From Collinsella sp. AF02-46-1 (GTDB lineage: Bacteria > Actinomycetota > Coriobacteriia > Coriobacteriales > Coriobacteriaceae), in NCBI GenBank assembly GCA_934876235.1, contig CAKXKM010000021.1:1-18507 (forward strand): 18,507 nucleotides of DNA, given 5' to 3'. The notes under the pieces were generated by a model that was not told where the DNA came from, ran no database searches, and worked only from the letters and a program-made list of their open reading frames with translations. The position numbers and the translations under genes are program-made. Positions 1 through 6,680 of the stretch are shown piece after piece. The stretch's first letter is position 1, and each line of letters begins with the position of its first letter.

Positions 1-15
1 GGCGAGATGGGTTAG
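1..15 (+). CDS. C-terminal tail of an upstream gene (partial)
   Basis: Frame 1 reads Gly-Glu-Met-Gly-stop, with TAG at 13-15, and a strong hairpin follows 30 nt later, as expected for the end of a gene. Since nrdG follows on the same strand, the natural guess is nrdD, the anaerobic ribonucleotide reductase large subunit. Four residues cannot prove this. Confidence 0.35.
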   Translation, partial: GEMG

Positions 16-45
16 GTTTGCTGCTCGGGCAGTCCTGCGCAAGAC

Positions 46-71
46 GAAGGCCACATTAAGTGGCCTTCTTT
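46..71 (+). terminator. Intrinsic terminator, 9-bp stem
   Basis: A perfect 9-bp stem (46-54 with 60-68) has a 5-nt loop ATTAA and is followed by TTT. It lies 30 nt after the stop at 13-15 and probably ends the upstream transcript. The short T run means termination may be partial, allowing read-through to nrdG. Confidence 0.7.
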
Positions 72-400
72 GCGTGCGGAACTCATATCGAGCAAAAGCC
101 CAAGCGGCCCTCTCGGCTCAGCCAAGTTGACGTAGCTGAGATGCAGCGCGCGGTCTGCTCACCCCTCGAAGTTCTTAGCGGAAATAATTCGAGCTGCAGC
201 TGCGATTTACTTGCGATGGCGGTTGAGCCGCAACCCAGTTTTTATTGGACCTCGAACCCTATACTCGATGTTCGCTTCGTTCATTGAGCTGCCTTTTGCA
301 TGAGGCCGGGACATATCGTCCCGCCCGCAGTTTCGCAGGCCGCAGGCCGAGAATGTTTGAGGACGGGATGATATGCTCCAGACCCCCAGGAAGGTTACTT
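72..400 (+). other. Gene-free stretch upstream of nrdG
   Basis: No convincing gene is seen in these 329 bases. There is a small hairpin at 307-323 (6-bp stem), a tandem CGCAGGC duplication at 334-347 and a TATACT at 260-265 that could be a -10 element but has no fitting -35. A 75-codon reading frame at 60-287 lacks a ribosome site and looks non-coding. The stretch is presumably the nrdG promoter and leader; I could not locate a clear NrdR box. Confidence 0.4.
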
Positions 401-982
401 ATGAACTACGCGAACATTAAGTATTTCGACATTGCTGATGGAGAAGGCGTTCGTACTTCTCTGTTTGTGAGTGGGTGCCGTCGTGGGTGCAAGAATTGCT
501 TTAACTCTGTCGCGTGGGACTTTGCTGCGGGCGAGCCCTTTGATCGCGCCGTCGAGGACAAGATTATCGAGAGCCTCGACCATCCCTTTATCGATGGTCT
601 GACGATTTTGGGCGGCGAGCCTATGGAACCTGAGAATCAGGCGGGACTCGTTGAGTTTGTCGAGCGTGTTCGTGAGGCTTATCCCGTGGAGTCGGGGAAG
701 ACCATTTGGTGCTTTACCGGTGACGTGCTCGAGGAGCTTATGCCGGGTGGTCGTCACCATACTGAGGTGACGGACCGTATCCTTGCCTGCCTCGACATGT
801 TGGTGGATGGCCCGTTTGTTCAGGATCTTTATGATATCTCATTGCGTTTTAGGGGCTCGAGTAACCAGCGCGTGATTGATATGAACGCTACGCGCGACCG
901 CGCTGTGCGCGAGGGCGTTGCGCTTTGTGATGCGGTTGAACTTTGGCGTGATGATCCGATCTATTCGACCCATACTATGTAG
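401..982 (+). CDS. nrdG: Anaerobic ribonucleotide reductase-activating protein (NrdG)
   Basis: This is a radical SAM activase that installs the glycyl radical on NrdD, allowing deoxyribonucleotide synthesis without oxygen. The 193-residue protein opens with a short strand and the cluster motif C26-x3-C30-x2-C33 (sequence CRRGCKNC), the NrdG form of the radical SAM signature. LGGEP at roughly residues 70-75 is the SAM-binding GGE element. The length is normal or slightly long for the family. The ATG at 401 is chosen because AGGAAGG lies at 390-396, 4 nt upstream; the frame is open upstream to 245 but has no ribosome site there and no family similarity. The partner nrdD is not in the window but may be the gene ending at 15. 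A related activase such as that of another glycyl-radical enzyme is less likely. Confidence 0.9.
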   Translation: MNYANIKYFDIADGEGVRTSLFVSGCRRGCKNCFNSVAWDFAAGEPFDRAVEDKIIESLDHPFIDGLTILGGEPMEPENQAGLVEFVERVREAYPVESGKTIWCFTGDVLEELMPGGRHHTEVTDRILACLDMLVDGPFVQDLYDISLRFRGSSNQRVIDMNATRDRAVREGVALCDAVELWRDDPIYSTHTM

Positions 983-983
983 C

Positions 984-1014
984 TTGTGGTCGATGCCGGA
1001 GGGCGTGGTACCAT
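984..1014 (+). promoter_or_regulatory. Possible folE promoter
   Basis: TTGTGG (984-989) and TACCAT (1009-1014) are separated by 19 nt in the gap between nrdG and folE. The -10 resembles other candidates in this window (TACTAT, TACAAT, CATAAT). The spacer is longer than ideal, so read-through from nrdG is equally possible. Confidence 0.3.
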
Positions 1015-1048
1015 AGCGCGAACGTGAAATCGGAAAAGTGAGGCCCAG

Positions 1049-1606
1049 ATGGTCGATCAGGAAAAAGTCGAGGCCGCCATTAAGCTGTTGCTTGAGGGCA
1101 TAGGCGAGGACCCAACTCGTGAGGGCCTGCTGGAGACCCCGGCGCGCGTTGCCCGTATGTATGGTGAGATCGCCGGCGGCATGGACCAGAGTGCCGAGGA
1201 GCACCTGTCCAAAACCTTTGCCGTCGCTTCGAACGATTTGGTTATCGAGCGCGACATTACGTTCTACTCGCTGTGCGAACATCATCTGCTGCCGTTTTAT
1301 GGCAAGGCCGCCATTGGTTATATCCCTAACGGTCGGGTGGCTGGGCTTTCCAAACTCGCCCGCACGGTTGAGGTTTATGCCCGCCGTCTTCAGCTGCAGG
1401 AGCAACTGTGTGCACAGGTTGCCGATGCCCTCATGGATTATCTCGCTCCCCAGGGAGCGATCGTGTTGATGGAGGCCGAGCATATGTGCATGACCATGCG
1501 CGGCGTGCAAAAGCCCGGCACCAAGACCGTGACGCTCGCTCGCCGCGGCGTCTTTGAGACCGATCCCGCGCTCGAGGAGCGTTTCTTTAGGATGCTGGGC
1601 CGCTAA
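1049..1606 (+). CDS. folE: GTP cyclohydrolase I
   Basis: It converts GTP to 7,8-dihydroneopterin triphosphate and formate, the first committed step of tetrahydrofolate synthesis, as a cytosolic homodecamer. The 185-residue protein matches the family along its length. The zinc ligands are C76, H79 and C147, with the same spacing as C110/H113/C181 of the E. coli enzyme; other signatures are SLCEHHLLPF, GYIPNGRVAGLSKLAR and a QEQLCAQVADAL helix. The short N-terminus lacks the extension of larger homologues, as is usual for bacterial short forms. ATG 1049 follows a GTGAGG element. The next gene starts 2 nt after the stop, so the two are translationally coupled. Very secure. Confidence 0.97.
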   Translation: MVDQEKVEAAIKLLLEGIGEDPTREGLLETPARVARMYGEIAGGMDQSAEEHLSKTFAVASNDLVIERDITFYSLCEHHLLPFYGKAAIGYIPNGRVAGLSKLARTVEVYARRLQLQEQLCAQVADALMDYLAPQGAIVLMEAEHMCMTMRGVQKPGTKTVTLARRGVFETDPALEERFFRMLGR

Positions 1607-1608
1607 CC

Positions 1609-2190
1609 ATGAGAGTCGTCAACGACTTTACATCGAAGACCGATGAGGGGACGTCGCGTCGCGGCTTTATGGCTTCGGGCCTGGCCCCCTTTGGTGCCAT
1701 GCCTCGCATTGATTACATTTGTGCCAACGGGCTGTTCCGGCGGCACCTGGGCAACATTGCACAGTTGGAATCGGGGCGCATCTTCTGCCGCCACGGTATT
1801 GACCATCTGCTCGATGTCGCTCGCATTATGTGGATCAAGAATCTCGAGGAACAGCTCGAATTTGACCGCGAGGTCATCTACGCCACGGCACTTCTTCACG
1901 ATATCGGCAAAGATGAACAGTATGAATCGGGTATATCCCATGATGTTGCAAGCGAACGCGTCGCTGATGCGATTCTCGGCGGCATGCCCGATGACGTGGC
2001 GTTTGAGCCGGCCGATGCCGCAGCCATTAAGACGGCCATTCTGGGCCATCGAAAGCTGCGCGTGAACAGCCAACCGCTTGAGCGTCTGCTCTATGCAGCC
2101 GACAAAGCGTCGCGTGCCTGCTTTGCATGTCCCGCGCGCAACGCTTGCAACTGGAGCGATGATAAAAAGAACCTGTCGATTCGCGTGTAG
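1609..2190 (+). CDS. HD-domain phosphohydrolase in the folate group
   Basis: A 193-residue metal-dependent HD-superfamily hydrolase. Visible ligands are H62 and H66 (first helix), the H97-D98 doublet in LLHDIGKD, H111, H147 and D165. After the last ligand comes a cysteine cluster, C171-x2-C174-x5-C180, in a CFACPARNACNW stretch, which I recall from HD proteins of Clostridia and which may bind a metal or cluster. The first 30 residues resemble nothing I know; Met21 or Met31 are alternative starts, but ATG 1609 lies 2 nt after folE and coupling favours it. The gene lies between folE and folB. The product of FolE must lose its triphosphate before FolB can act, and no Nudix-type enzyme is present, so this is a reasonable candidate for that step. 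The substrate is inferred, not shown. Confidence 0.85.
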   Translation: MRVVNDFTSKTDEGTSRRGFMASGLAPFGAMPRIDYICANGLFRRHLGNIAQLESGRIFCRHGIDHLLDVARIMWIKNLEEQLEFDREVIYATALLHDIGKDEQYESGISHDVASERVADAILGGMPDDVAFEPADAAAIKTAILGHRKLRVNSQPLERLLYAADKASRACFACPARNACNWSDDKKNLSIRV

Positions 2191-2233
2191 TTAGTTTGCG
2201 CGGTCGGGGTTCTAAATGAAGGAGACGATCGCG

Positions 2234-2719
2234 TTGAGTAACAAGAAACTGCCCGAGAATGCAACCAAGACTGAAGGTGCTGAGCTCGCCCGCCGTGGAA
2301 GGGGCGAAATATCCACCGCAACGGCGGTGCCTCACGTGAGCTATGACGATCTGCGCCATGCCGATCGCATTGTCATTGACGGCCTTGAGGTTTTTGCCAA
2401 CCATGGCGTGTATCCCGAGGAGAATGCGCTGGGTCAGAAGTTCATCGTTTCTCTGGTGCTCTATGCCGACCTGCGCGCGGCGGGGGAGCACGATAACCTG
2501 GATGCCTCGATTGACTACGGCTCGGTGTGCCACGATGTCGATGGCTATCTGCGCGAGCATACGTTTAAGCTCATCGAGGCGGCAGCCGAGGGGACAGCCC
2601 AGATGCTGCTGCGCCGTTATCCCTCGCTGCTTGGTGTGCGCATAAAGCTCGATAAGCCGTGGGCTCCTGTTGGCCTGCCCCTGGCAAGCTGCGGCGTCGA
2701 GATCGAGCGCGTGCGCTAA
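2234..2719 (+). CDS. folB: Dihydroneopterin aldolase
   Basis: It cleaves 7,8-dihydroneopterin to 6-hydroxymethyl-7,8-dihydropterin and glycolaldehyde, the third step of the pterin branch. The FolB domain occupies roughly residues 43-161: an IDGLEVFANHGVYPEE strand-loop with the conserved HG and Glu, a DYGSVCHDV helix, LIEAAAEGTAQ, and a late IKLDKPWAP segment holding the catalytic lysine. About 40 extra, probably disordered residues precede it. The TTG at 2234 is preferred because AAGGAG lies at 2219-2224, 9 nt upstream; an in-frame ATG at 2216 is the alternative (167 residues), but the ribosome site would then lie inside the gene. The HD gene ends 26-43 nt upstream. folP and folK are not in the window. 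The stop is 6 nt from the stop of the convergent peptidase gene. Confidence 0.9.
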   Translation: MSNKKLPENATKTEGAELARRGRGEISTATAVPHVSYDDLRHADRIVIDGLEVFANHGVYPEENALGQKFIVSLVLYADLRAAGEHDNLDASIDYGSVCHDVDGYLREHTFKLIEAAAEGTAQMLLRRYPSLLGVRIKLDKPWAPVGLPLASCGVEIERVR

Positions 2720-2725
2720 CCGGTT

Positions 2726-3502
2726 CTAATACGACTCTATGGGTGGCTGCTTGAGCCGCTGCGACAGAGCTTTATTGTTGGGACAGTACGTGTCGAGCAG
2801 GGCGTGGAATCGCTGATTGTGGCTTGGCTCGAGCAAGTGGACGAGCTCGTGGGCGACAACCATGTCGAGGCATTCGATGGGATAGGCGGCAAGTTCGCGT
2901 GCGATGCGAATGGCGCCGGTCTTGGGCGTGCATGATCCCCAGCGCGTTTTCATGCTGCGCACGGAGACGCGGGCCACGGTGACGCCCATTGCGATTTCGT
3001 ACGCGTGCACCATATCGTACAGCGCCGTGGTGACCTCGGTTGCACAGAGCTGGTCGATATGGGCTTGGAGCTCATCGGACGTTAGGCCGTCGAGGATTGC
3101 GCGCCGCTTGGCCTGTGGGCCTTCGTCCGATTCGTCGGTACCCATAAAACTTGCGAAGGTGGCCTGTTTGGGTCGCGGTGCGGGTGATGCAAAGTTGTGA
3201 TCGAGTGCATCCTGTACCGTGATGGGCTTGCCCCAAAGTGCAATGATGGACGAGGGGCTGAGCGGCTCTCGTGCCGTCGCCTGACGCTGCTCGCGCTGGG
3301 CAAGTCGGCTGGTAATCCAGGCGCTGTTGCGCTTCACAAACGCTTCGATACGCTCGCGGGTGGCGCCGAGCGGTGCGCTGGCGTGGACCTCACCGCTCGA
3401 AGTGACGCGTAGGTTGAAGTTCTTGACGCACTTTTTGGTAACGACGACGGGGATGGGCGTCCCATCCGGTCGGGATGCGGAAATCGTAAACTGCTGCGTC
3501 AA
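2726..3502 (-). CDS. YgjP/SprT-like zinc metallopeptidase (DUF45 family)
   Basis: A 258-residue protein of the M48-like YgjP family (Pfam DUF45 type), whose physiological substrates are mostly unknown. The C-terminal third has VVAHELVHLLEPSHNQRFH: HELVH at about residues 218-222 gives two zinc His and the catalytic Glu, and the His of SHNQRF (about 228) is the likely third ligand. RWGSCTPKTGAIRIA upstream is the family's other signature (RWGSC). The N-terminal part is the usual beta-rich domain, here with a charged insert near residues 115-135. TTG 3502 is chosen because AAAGGA lies 6 nt upstream of it; a reading start at 3565 would place the 12-bp inverted repeat at 3525-3560 inside the gene and has no ribosome site. 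No signal peptide or membrane segment is seen. Confidence 0.85.
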   Translation of the reverse strand: MTQQFTISASRPDGTPIPVVVTKKCVKNFNLRVTSSGEVHASAPLGATRERIEAFVKRNSAWITSRLAQREQRQATAREPLSPSSIIALWGKPITVQDALDHNFASPAPRPKQATFASFMGTDESDEGPQAKRRAILDGLTSDELQAHIDQLCATEVTTALYDMVHAYEIAMGVTVARVSVRSMKTRWGSCTPKTGAIRIARELAAYPIECLDMVVAHELVHLLEPSHNQRFHALLDTYCPNNKALSQRLKQPPIESY

Positions 3503-3524
3503 AAGCGGTCCTTTGGATTGGGGA

Positions 3525-3560
3525 CGGGCCGGCATGTCGACCGTTCGGCATGCCGGCCCG
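3525..3560 (-). terminator. Perfect 12-bp inverted repeat between two minus-strand genes
   Basis: Arms 3525-3536 and 3549-3560 are perfectly complementary with a 12-nt loop. The hairpin lies 16 nt after the stop of the dipeptidase gene and just before the ribosome site of the peptidase gene. No T run follows, so it may be an attenuator, an mRNA stabiliser or a Rho-dependent end rather than a classic intrinsic terminator. Confidence 0.55.
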
Positions 3561-3576
3561 CTCAAGGGATGTGAAA

Positions 3577-4590
3577 TTAATAACGCTCAAAGAAGGCAAG
3601 CGCGTTGTCGCTGCAGAGCTTTTGCATCACGGTCTTGCCAAAGTGCTTGGAGAGCATGTTCTGGAACTCGGGCATCTTGCTGGCATCGGAGAGGAAGGCG
3701 GGCACAGTGGCGCCGTCCCAGTCGCCACCGAGTGCGATGACGTCCTCGCCGCCCAGGTCGAGCCAGTGCTCGATATGTGCCGCTAGCTGGTCGAAGGTGA
3801 CGTCTGCGGCGGTCTTTTTGGTTGCGTCGTTGGAAAGGAACTCGCTGCAGTAGTTGAGGCCGACGATACCGCCCATGTCGCGAATGGTGCGGAACTGGTC
3901 GTCGGTGAGGTTGCGCTTGACTCTGCAGACGGTACGGGAGTTGGAGTGGCTGGCGACGAAGGGGCGCGTGGCGTGGGCGACAACCTCGTCAAAGCACTCA
4001 TCGTTGAGGTGGGAGACGTCGAGCACCATGCCGGCGTGCTCCATCTGCGTAAGGGCCTCGATGCCGGCGGCGGTGAGGCCGGCGTGGGTGTCGTGGCCGC
4101 TCGCGAGCGGCCCCTGCGCGTTCCAGCTGAGTGATGACATGAGTACGCCCAGGCTCTTGAGTACCTCGATCAGCGCGGGGTCCTCGGCAAAGAACGTGGC
4201 GTTTTCGATGGTGTGGATGCAGGCGACCTTGCCGTCTTTGAGCGCAGGGCGAATGTCTGCCGCGCTGCGTACGTTGACCATGCGGTCGTGGTTAAGCATG
4301 GCCTGGCCGCTCATGTGCGCCATGATCTGCGCCTGGAAGCGCGCGGCGTGGGCGGTGGGAATCTCGTCGGGGACAAACGTGGCGAAGCACTGTGCCCACG
4401 GCGTGTTGCCGATCTTTGCGAGCGAGATGGCGCAGGCGTTGCCCTCGATGAGGTCGAAATCTTGCGGATGCGTTTCGTCGCCGGGGAAATAACCGTCGGT
4501 GCCGGCGGTAAAGCGCAGGTCGAGATCGAGCGTGGCCCAGCCGATGCGGTCGGCGGTGTCGCAGTGTAGGTCAAATACGGGATATGCCAT
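3577..4590 (-). CDS. Membrane dipeptidase, peptidase family M19
   Basis: A zinc dipeptidase of the renal dipeptidase family (337 residues), expected to hydrolyse dipeptides, possibly including D-amino-acid-containing ones. The dinuclear site is visible: H9 and D11 in FDLHCDT, the bridging Glu in HTIENATFF at about residue 130, His in VLDVSHL, His in FVASHSNSR, and Asp in GGDWDGAT. The length is typical of bacterial members. No signal peptide is present, so it is predicted cytosolic despite the family name. ATG 4590 follows GGAGG by 4 nt; a longer frame to 4620 lacks a ribosome site. It is divergent from the FKBP gene and lies upstream of the YgjP-type peptidase with a hairpin between, suggesting one partly attenuated transcript. 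The combination hints at peptide or amino-acid salvage, but that is only context. Confidence 0.92.
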   Translation of the reverse strand: MAYPVFDLHCDTADRIGWATLDLDLRFTAGTDGYFPGDETHPQDFDLIEGNACAISLAKIGNTPWAQCFATFVPDEIPTAHAARFQAQIMAHMSGQAMLNHDRMVNVRSAADIRPALKDGKVACIHTIENATFFAEDPALIEVLKSLGVLMSSLSWNAQGPLASGHDTHAGLTAAGIEALTQMEHAGMVLDVSHLNDECFDEVVAHATRPFVASHSNSRTVCRVKRNLTDDQFRTIRDMGGIVGLNYCSEFLSNDATKKTAADVTFDQLAAHIEHWLDLGGEDVIALGGDWDGATVPAFLSDASKMPEFQNMLSKHFGKTVMQKLCSDNALAFFERY

Positions 4591-4623
4591 GGTTCCTCCG
4601 GTTGCAGCGTTTCTTTGCAAACT

Positions 4624-4652
4624 GTCTTTGAATTGTATGACTAGGGTATAGT
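4624..4652 (+). promoter_or_regulatory. Possible promoter of the FKBP-ureE transcript
   Basis: TATAGT at 4647-4652 is a good -10 candidate, 59 nt upstream of the FKBP start. No clear -35 is seen at the right spacing (the position holds GTCTTT), so the call rests on the -10 and on the divergent arrangement. Confidence 0.35.
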
Positions 4653-4710
4653 TAGCGCCATATGTTCATGGCGGCCCGCGTTGTGCGCCGCCCTTATCAC
4701 GGAGGTTTCC

Positions 4711-5139
4711 ATGTCCAACCAGGGCAAGAAGGTCAAGACTCATTATCGCGGCACGCTCGACGACGGCACGCAATTCGATAGCTCCTACGATCGCGGCGAG
4801 CCGCTGGAGTTCACCTGCGGCGCCGGTCAGATGATCAAGGGCTTCGATGCCGCTGTTGTCGACATGCAGGTGGGCGAGAAGAAGACCGTGCACATCCCGG
4901 CCGCCGATGCCTACGGCGAGCACAACCCCGAGATGGTCCTGACCTTCCCGGCCGAACAGGTTCCCAACATCGAGCAGATCGAGAAGGGCATGAAGCTCTT
5001 CCTGTCCACGCCGAGCGGTATGCCCGTCCCCGCCGTGGTCATCGACGTAACGCCCGAGGCCGTGACGCTCGACGCCAACCACGAGCTGGCCGGCAAGGAC
5101 CTCAACTTTGATATCGAGCTCGTCGAGGTCGAGGGCTAG
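4711..5139 (+). CDS. FKBP-type peptidyl-prolyl isomerase, SlyD/SlpA-like
   Basis: A 142-residue prolyl isomerase and chaperone of the SlyD type. The order is FKBP strand (VKTHYRGTLDDGTQFDSSY), active-site region with IKGFDAAVVDMQVGEKK, the inserted IF chaperone domain (about residues 65-120, from GEHNPEMVLTFP), then the return to the FKBP fold with the family signature NHELAGKDLNFDIELVEV at the end. The His/Cys-rich metal-binding tail of E. coli SlyD is absent, so it ends like SlpA or short SlyD. No signal peptide: cytosolic. ATG 4711 is supported by GGAGG at 4701-4705; an upstream in-frame start at 4681 has no support. The ureE-like gene starts 3 nt after the stop, which makes a shared role in nickel-protein maturation plausible. 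Confidence 0.92.
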   Translation: MSNQGKKVKTHYRGTLDDGTQFDSSYDRGEPLEFTCGAGQMIKGFDAAVVDMQVGEKKTVHIPAADAYGEHNPEMVLTFPAEQVPNIEQIEKGMKLFLSTPSGMPVPAVVIDVTPEAVTLDANHELAGKDLNFDIELVEVEG

Positions 5140-5142
5140 AGT

Positions 5143-5721
5143 ATGCCTGAACGCTTGGTTTCGACGACATGCTTGGGAAATCTCAACGATCCGTCCTATG
5201 AACTCCTACTTCGCCGGGAGCTGGGCGGTGTCTTTGAAGTTGACGAGCTCCTGCTCGATTGGGACCAGGCTGATGCGCGCACGTTTGTGGGCGTGACGGA
5301 GCTGGGACGCACGATCGATGTTCGGCTGGATACTGCCGACGGCGGTCGTCTTGCCGATGGCGACGTGCTCGCCATTGACCGTTCGGGCATGGTGCCCGTG
5401 GCGGTTGTCGTGCGCCTGCGCAGCGCCGAGGTCTATTTGGTCGAAGTCGACCGCATGGATCCGATTGCACTCGCGCATGCGTGCTGGGAGATCGGCAACA
5501 TGCATGCGCCGCTCTTCCGGGGCGACTCGGACGAGCATACCGTGCGCATGTATACGCCGGTGCAGCCTGTTTTGGGCCGCATGCTTCGGGGTGTCGAGGG
5601 TGTTCGGCTTTCGGTGGTTACCCGTGAACTCGATGCGGACCGGCGCTTTGCGTCGAGTGCGGCGGAGGTCTTCGTGAGCATAGCTCCCGACTTTGCCATC
5701 GTAAAAAAGACGCGCGGCTAA
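5143..5721 (+). CDS. ureE: UreE-like nickel metallochaperone
   Basis: The 192-residue protein has the two-domain UreE plan: an N-terminal beta domain (about 1-85) and a ferredoxin-like metal-binding domain (about 90-165). The hallmark is AHACWEIGNMHAPL, equivalent to the GNRH motif; H121 corresponds to the invariant interface nickel ligand (H96 in the Klebsiella protein). A further His, H132, lies in the segment that holds the accessory ligands of UreE, and LGRMLRG follows as in the family. The His-rich C-terminal tail is missing. UreE delivers nickel to urease, but no urease structural or other accessory gene is present here. It directly follows the FKBP gene (3-nt gap), so it may serve another nickel enzyme such as a hydrogenase. 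The fold assignment is fairly secure; the client is unknown. Confidence 0.75.
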   Translation: MPERLVSTTCLGNLNDPSYELLLRRELGGVFEVDELLLDWDQADARTFVGVTELGRTIDVRLDTADGGRLADGDVLAIDRSGMVPVAVVVRLRSAEVYLVEVDRMDPIALAHACWEIGNMHAPLFRGDSDEHTVRMYTPVQPVLGRMLRGVEGVRLSVVTRELDADRRFASSAAEVFVSIAPDFAIVKKTRG

Positions 5722-5733
5722 GTGCGCGTATGC

Positions 5734-5776
5734 GCAAGACGGGCTTTGAGGGGCGACCAATCAAAGTCCGTCTTGC
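5734..5776 (+). terminator. 16-bp hairpin after ureE
   Basis: Arms 5734-5749 and 5761-5776 pair over 16 bp with a single G-U wobble and an 11-nt loop. The hairpin starts 12 nt after the ureE stop and ends 29 nt before the HAD start. It lacks a downstream T run, so it may be a weak terminator, a processing site or an mRNA 3'-end stabiliser. Confidence 0.5.
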
Positions 5777-5805
5777 TGTTGATAAGAGGCTTTGGGGGAA
5801 AGCAT

Positions 5806-6604
5806 ATGGGTCTTGAGGGAATCAAGCTGATTGCATGCGATTTGGACGGCACGTTGCTGCATCCGGGGGAGCGCGAGCCGCGTTCCGAGGCCTTTGAGCT
5901 TATCGATGAGCTACATCGTCGCGGTATCGTGTTTATGCCGGCGAGCGGCCGTCAATATGCGAGCTTGCGCTACCTGTTTGCCCCGGTGGCCGATGAACTC
6001 GCCTATGTATGCGAAAACGGAGCCCTGGTGATGAGCGAGGGGCGTGCCGTGGTCAAGCGTTCCATGGAGCGTAGCCTTGCTATGGATATCGCGAATGCCG
6101 TGGTTGCGTATCCCCATGCCGACGTGACCCTTTCGTGTGAGGGGCGCCTCTACACCATGAGTGGCAACGACGCGTTTGTTGACCACCTGCGCTATGAGGT
6201 CCACTGCGATGTGGCGGTAGTCGACCGTCCCGAAGACATCGACGAGGACGTCATTAAGATTGCCTTCCAGACGCCCGAGGCAGAGCAGCCGGCGGCGCTG
6301 GAGTATTTCGAGCGCCACTTTAGCGACTGTGTCGACGTGATGACGTCGGTAACCGAGTGGACGGACTTTTTCGGCTTTGAGTCGGGTTATGGGGTCCGCG
6401 CTGGCCTTTTCGGGTCGTGCCGTGGTATTTGCGCCCGTTGAGATGATGGCGTTTGGCGATAACGAAAACGACCGCGACATGCTCAACGTCGTGGGCCATC
6501 CCTATCTAATGGAGAGCTGCAATCCCTCTATGCGTGGCATCAACGACCGCGTCCGCTACGTGCGCACGGTCGAAGAAGAACTGCGTCGCCTGCTCGCCGA
6601 GTAG
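5806..6604 (+). pseudogene. Cof-type HAD phosphatase with a frameshift
   Basis: A haloacid dehalogenase-superfamily phosphatase of the Cof/YbjI type, normally acting on sugar phosphates or related metabolites. Motif I is D12-x-D14 in ACDLDGTLLHPGE; FMPASGRQYASL is motif II (Ser/Thr); AYVCENGALV is the Cof hallmark. The first frame runs to 6441 but after FFGFESG loses all similarity. The rest of the family sequence, with motif IV (MMAFGDNENDRDML) and the usual ending, continues in the +1 frame to 6604. Removing one base near 6384-6393 gives a normal 265-residue protein reading ESGMGSALAF across the join. This is either a recent inactivating insertion, a sequencing error in a T/G-rich spot, or, least likely, programmed frameshifting. 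ATG 5806 follows GGGGGAAAG. It lies downstream of ureE, behind the hairpin at 5734-5776. Confidence 0.85.
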
Positions 6605-6607
6605 ATA

Positions 6608-6678
6608 TTTGGGACATGCCTAGAAATGTACTGTTTGCTGTAGCGGATGGGCAAGTAGATTTGCAGGCATGTCCCAAA
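6608..6678. repeat. Long intergenic palindrome (71 nt)
   Basis: Perfect 14-bp arms (6608-6621 and 6665-6678) enclose a second pairing, 6624-6632 with 6654-6662 (8 of 9), and a short inner stem 6636-6638/6651-6653, leaving a loop of about 12 nt. The element fills nearly all of the gap between the convergent HAD and perR genes. It may act as a bidirectional transcription end, but no T run is adjacent; its size and near-continuous pairing resemble REP/MITE-like intergenic elements. Confidence 0.7.
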
Positions 6679-6680
6679 GG

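Noticed and set aside
250..270. tRNA T-arm-like sequence on the minus strand (GGTTCGAGGTCC)
   Set aside because: No acceptor, D or anticodon arm can be drawn around it.
60..287. 75-codon plus-strand frame before nrdG
   Set aside because: Begins inside the terminator hairpin, has no ribosome site and no protein-like pattern.
5143..5721. Urease cluster
   Set aside because: Only a UreE-like gene is present; no UreABC, UreD, UreF or UreG in the window.
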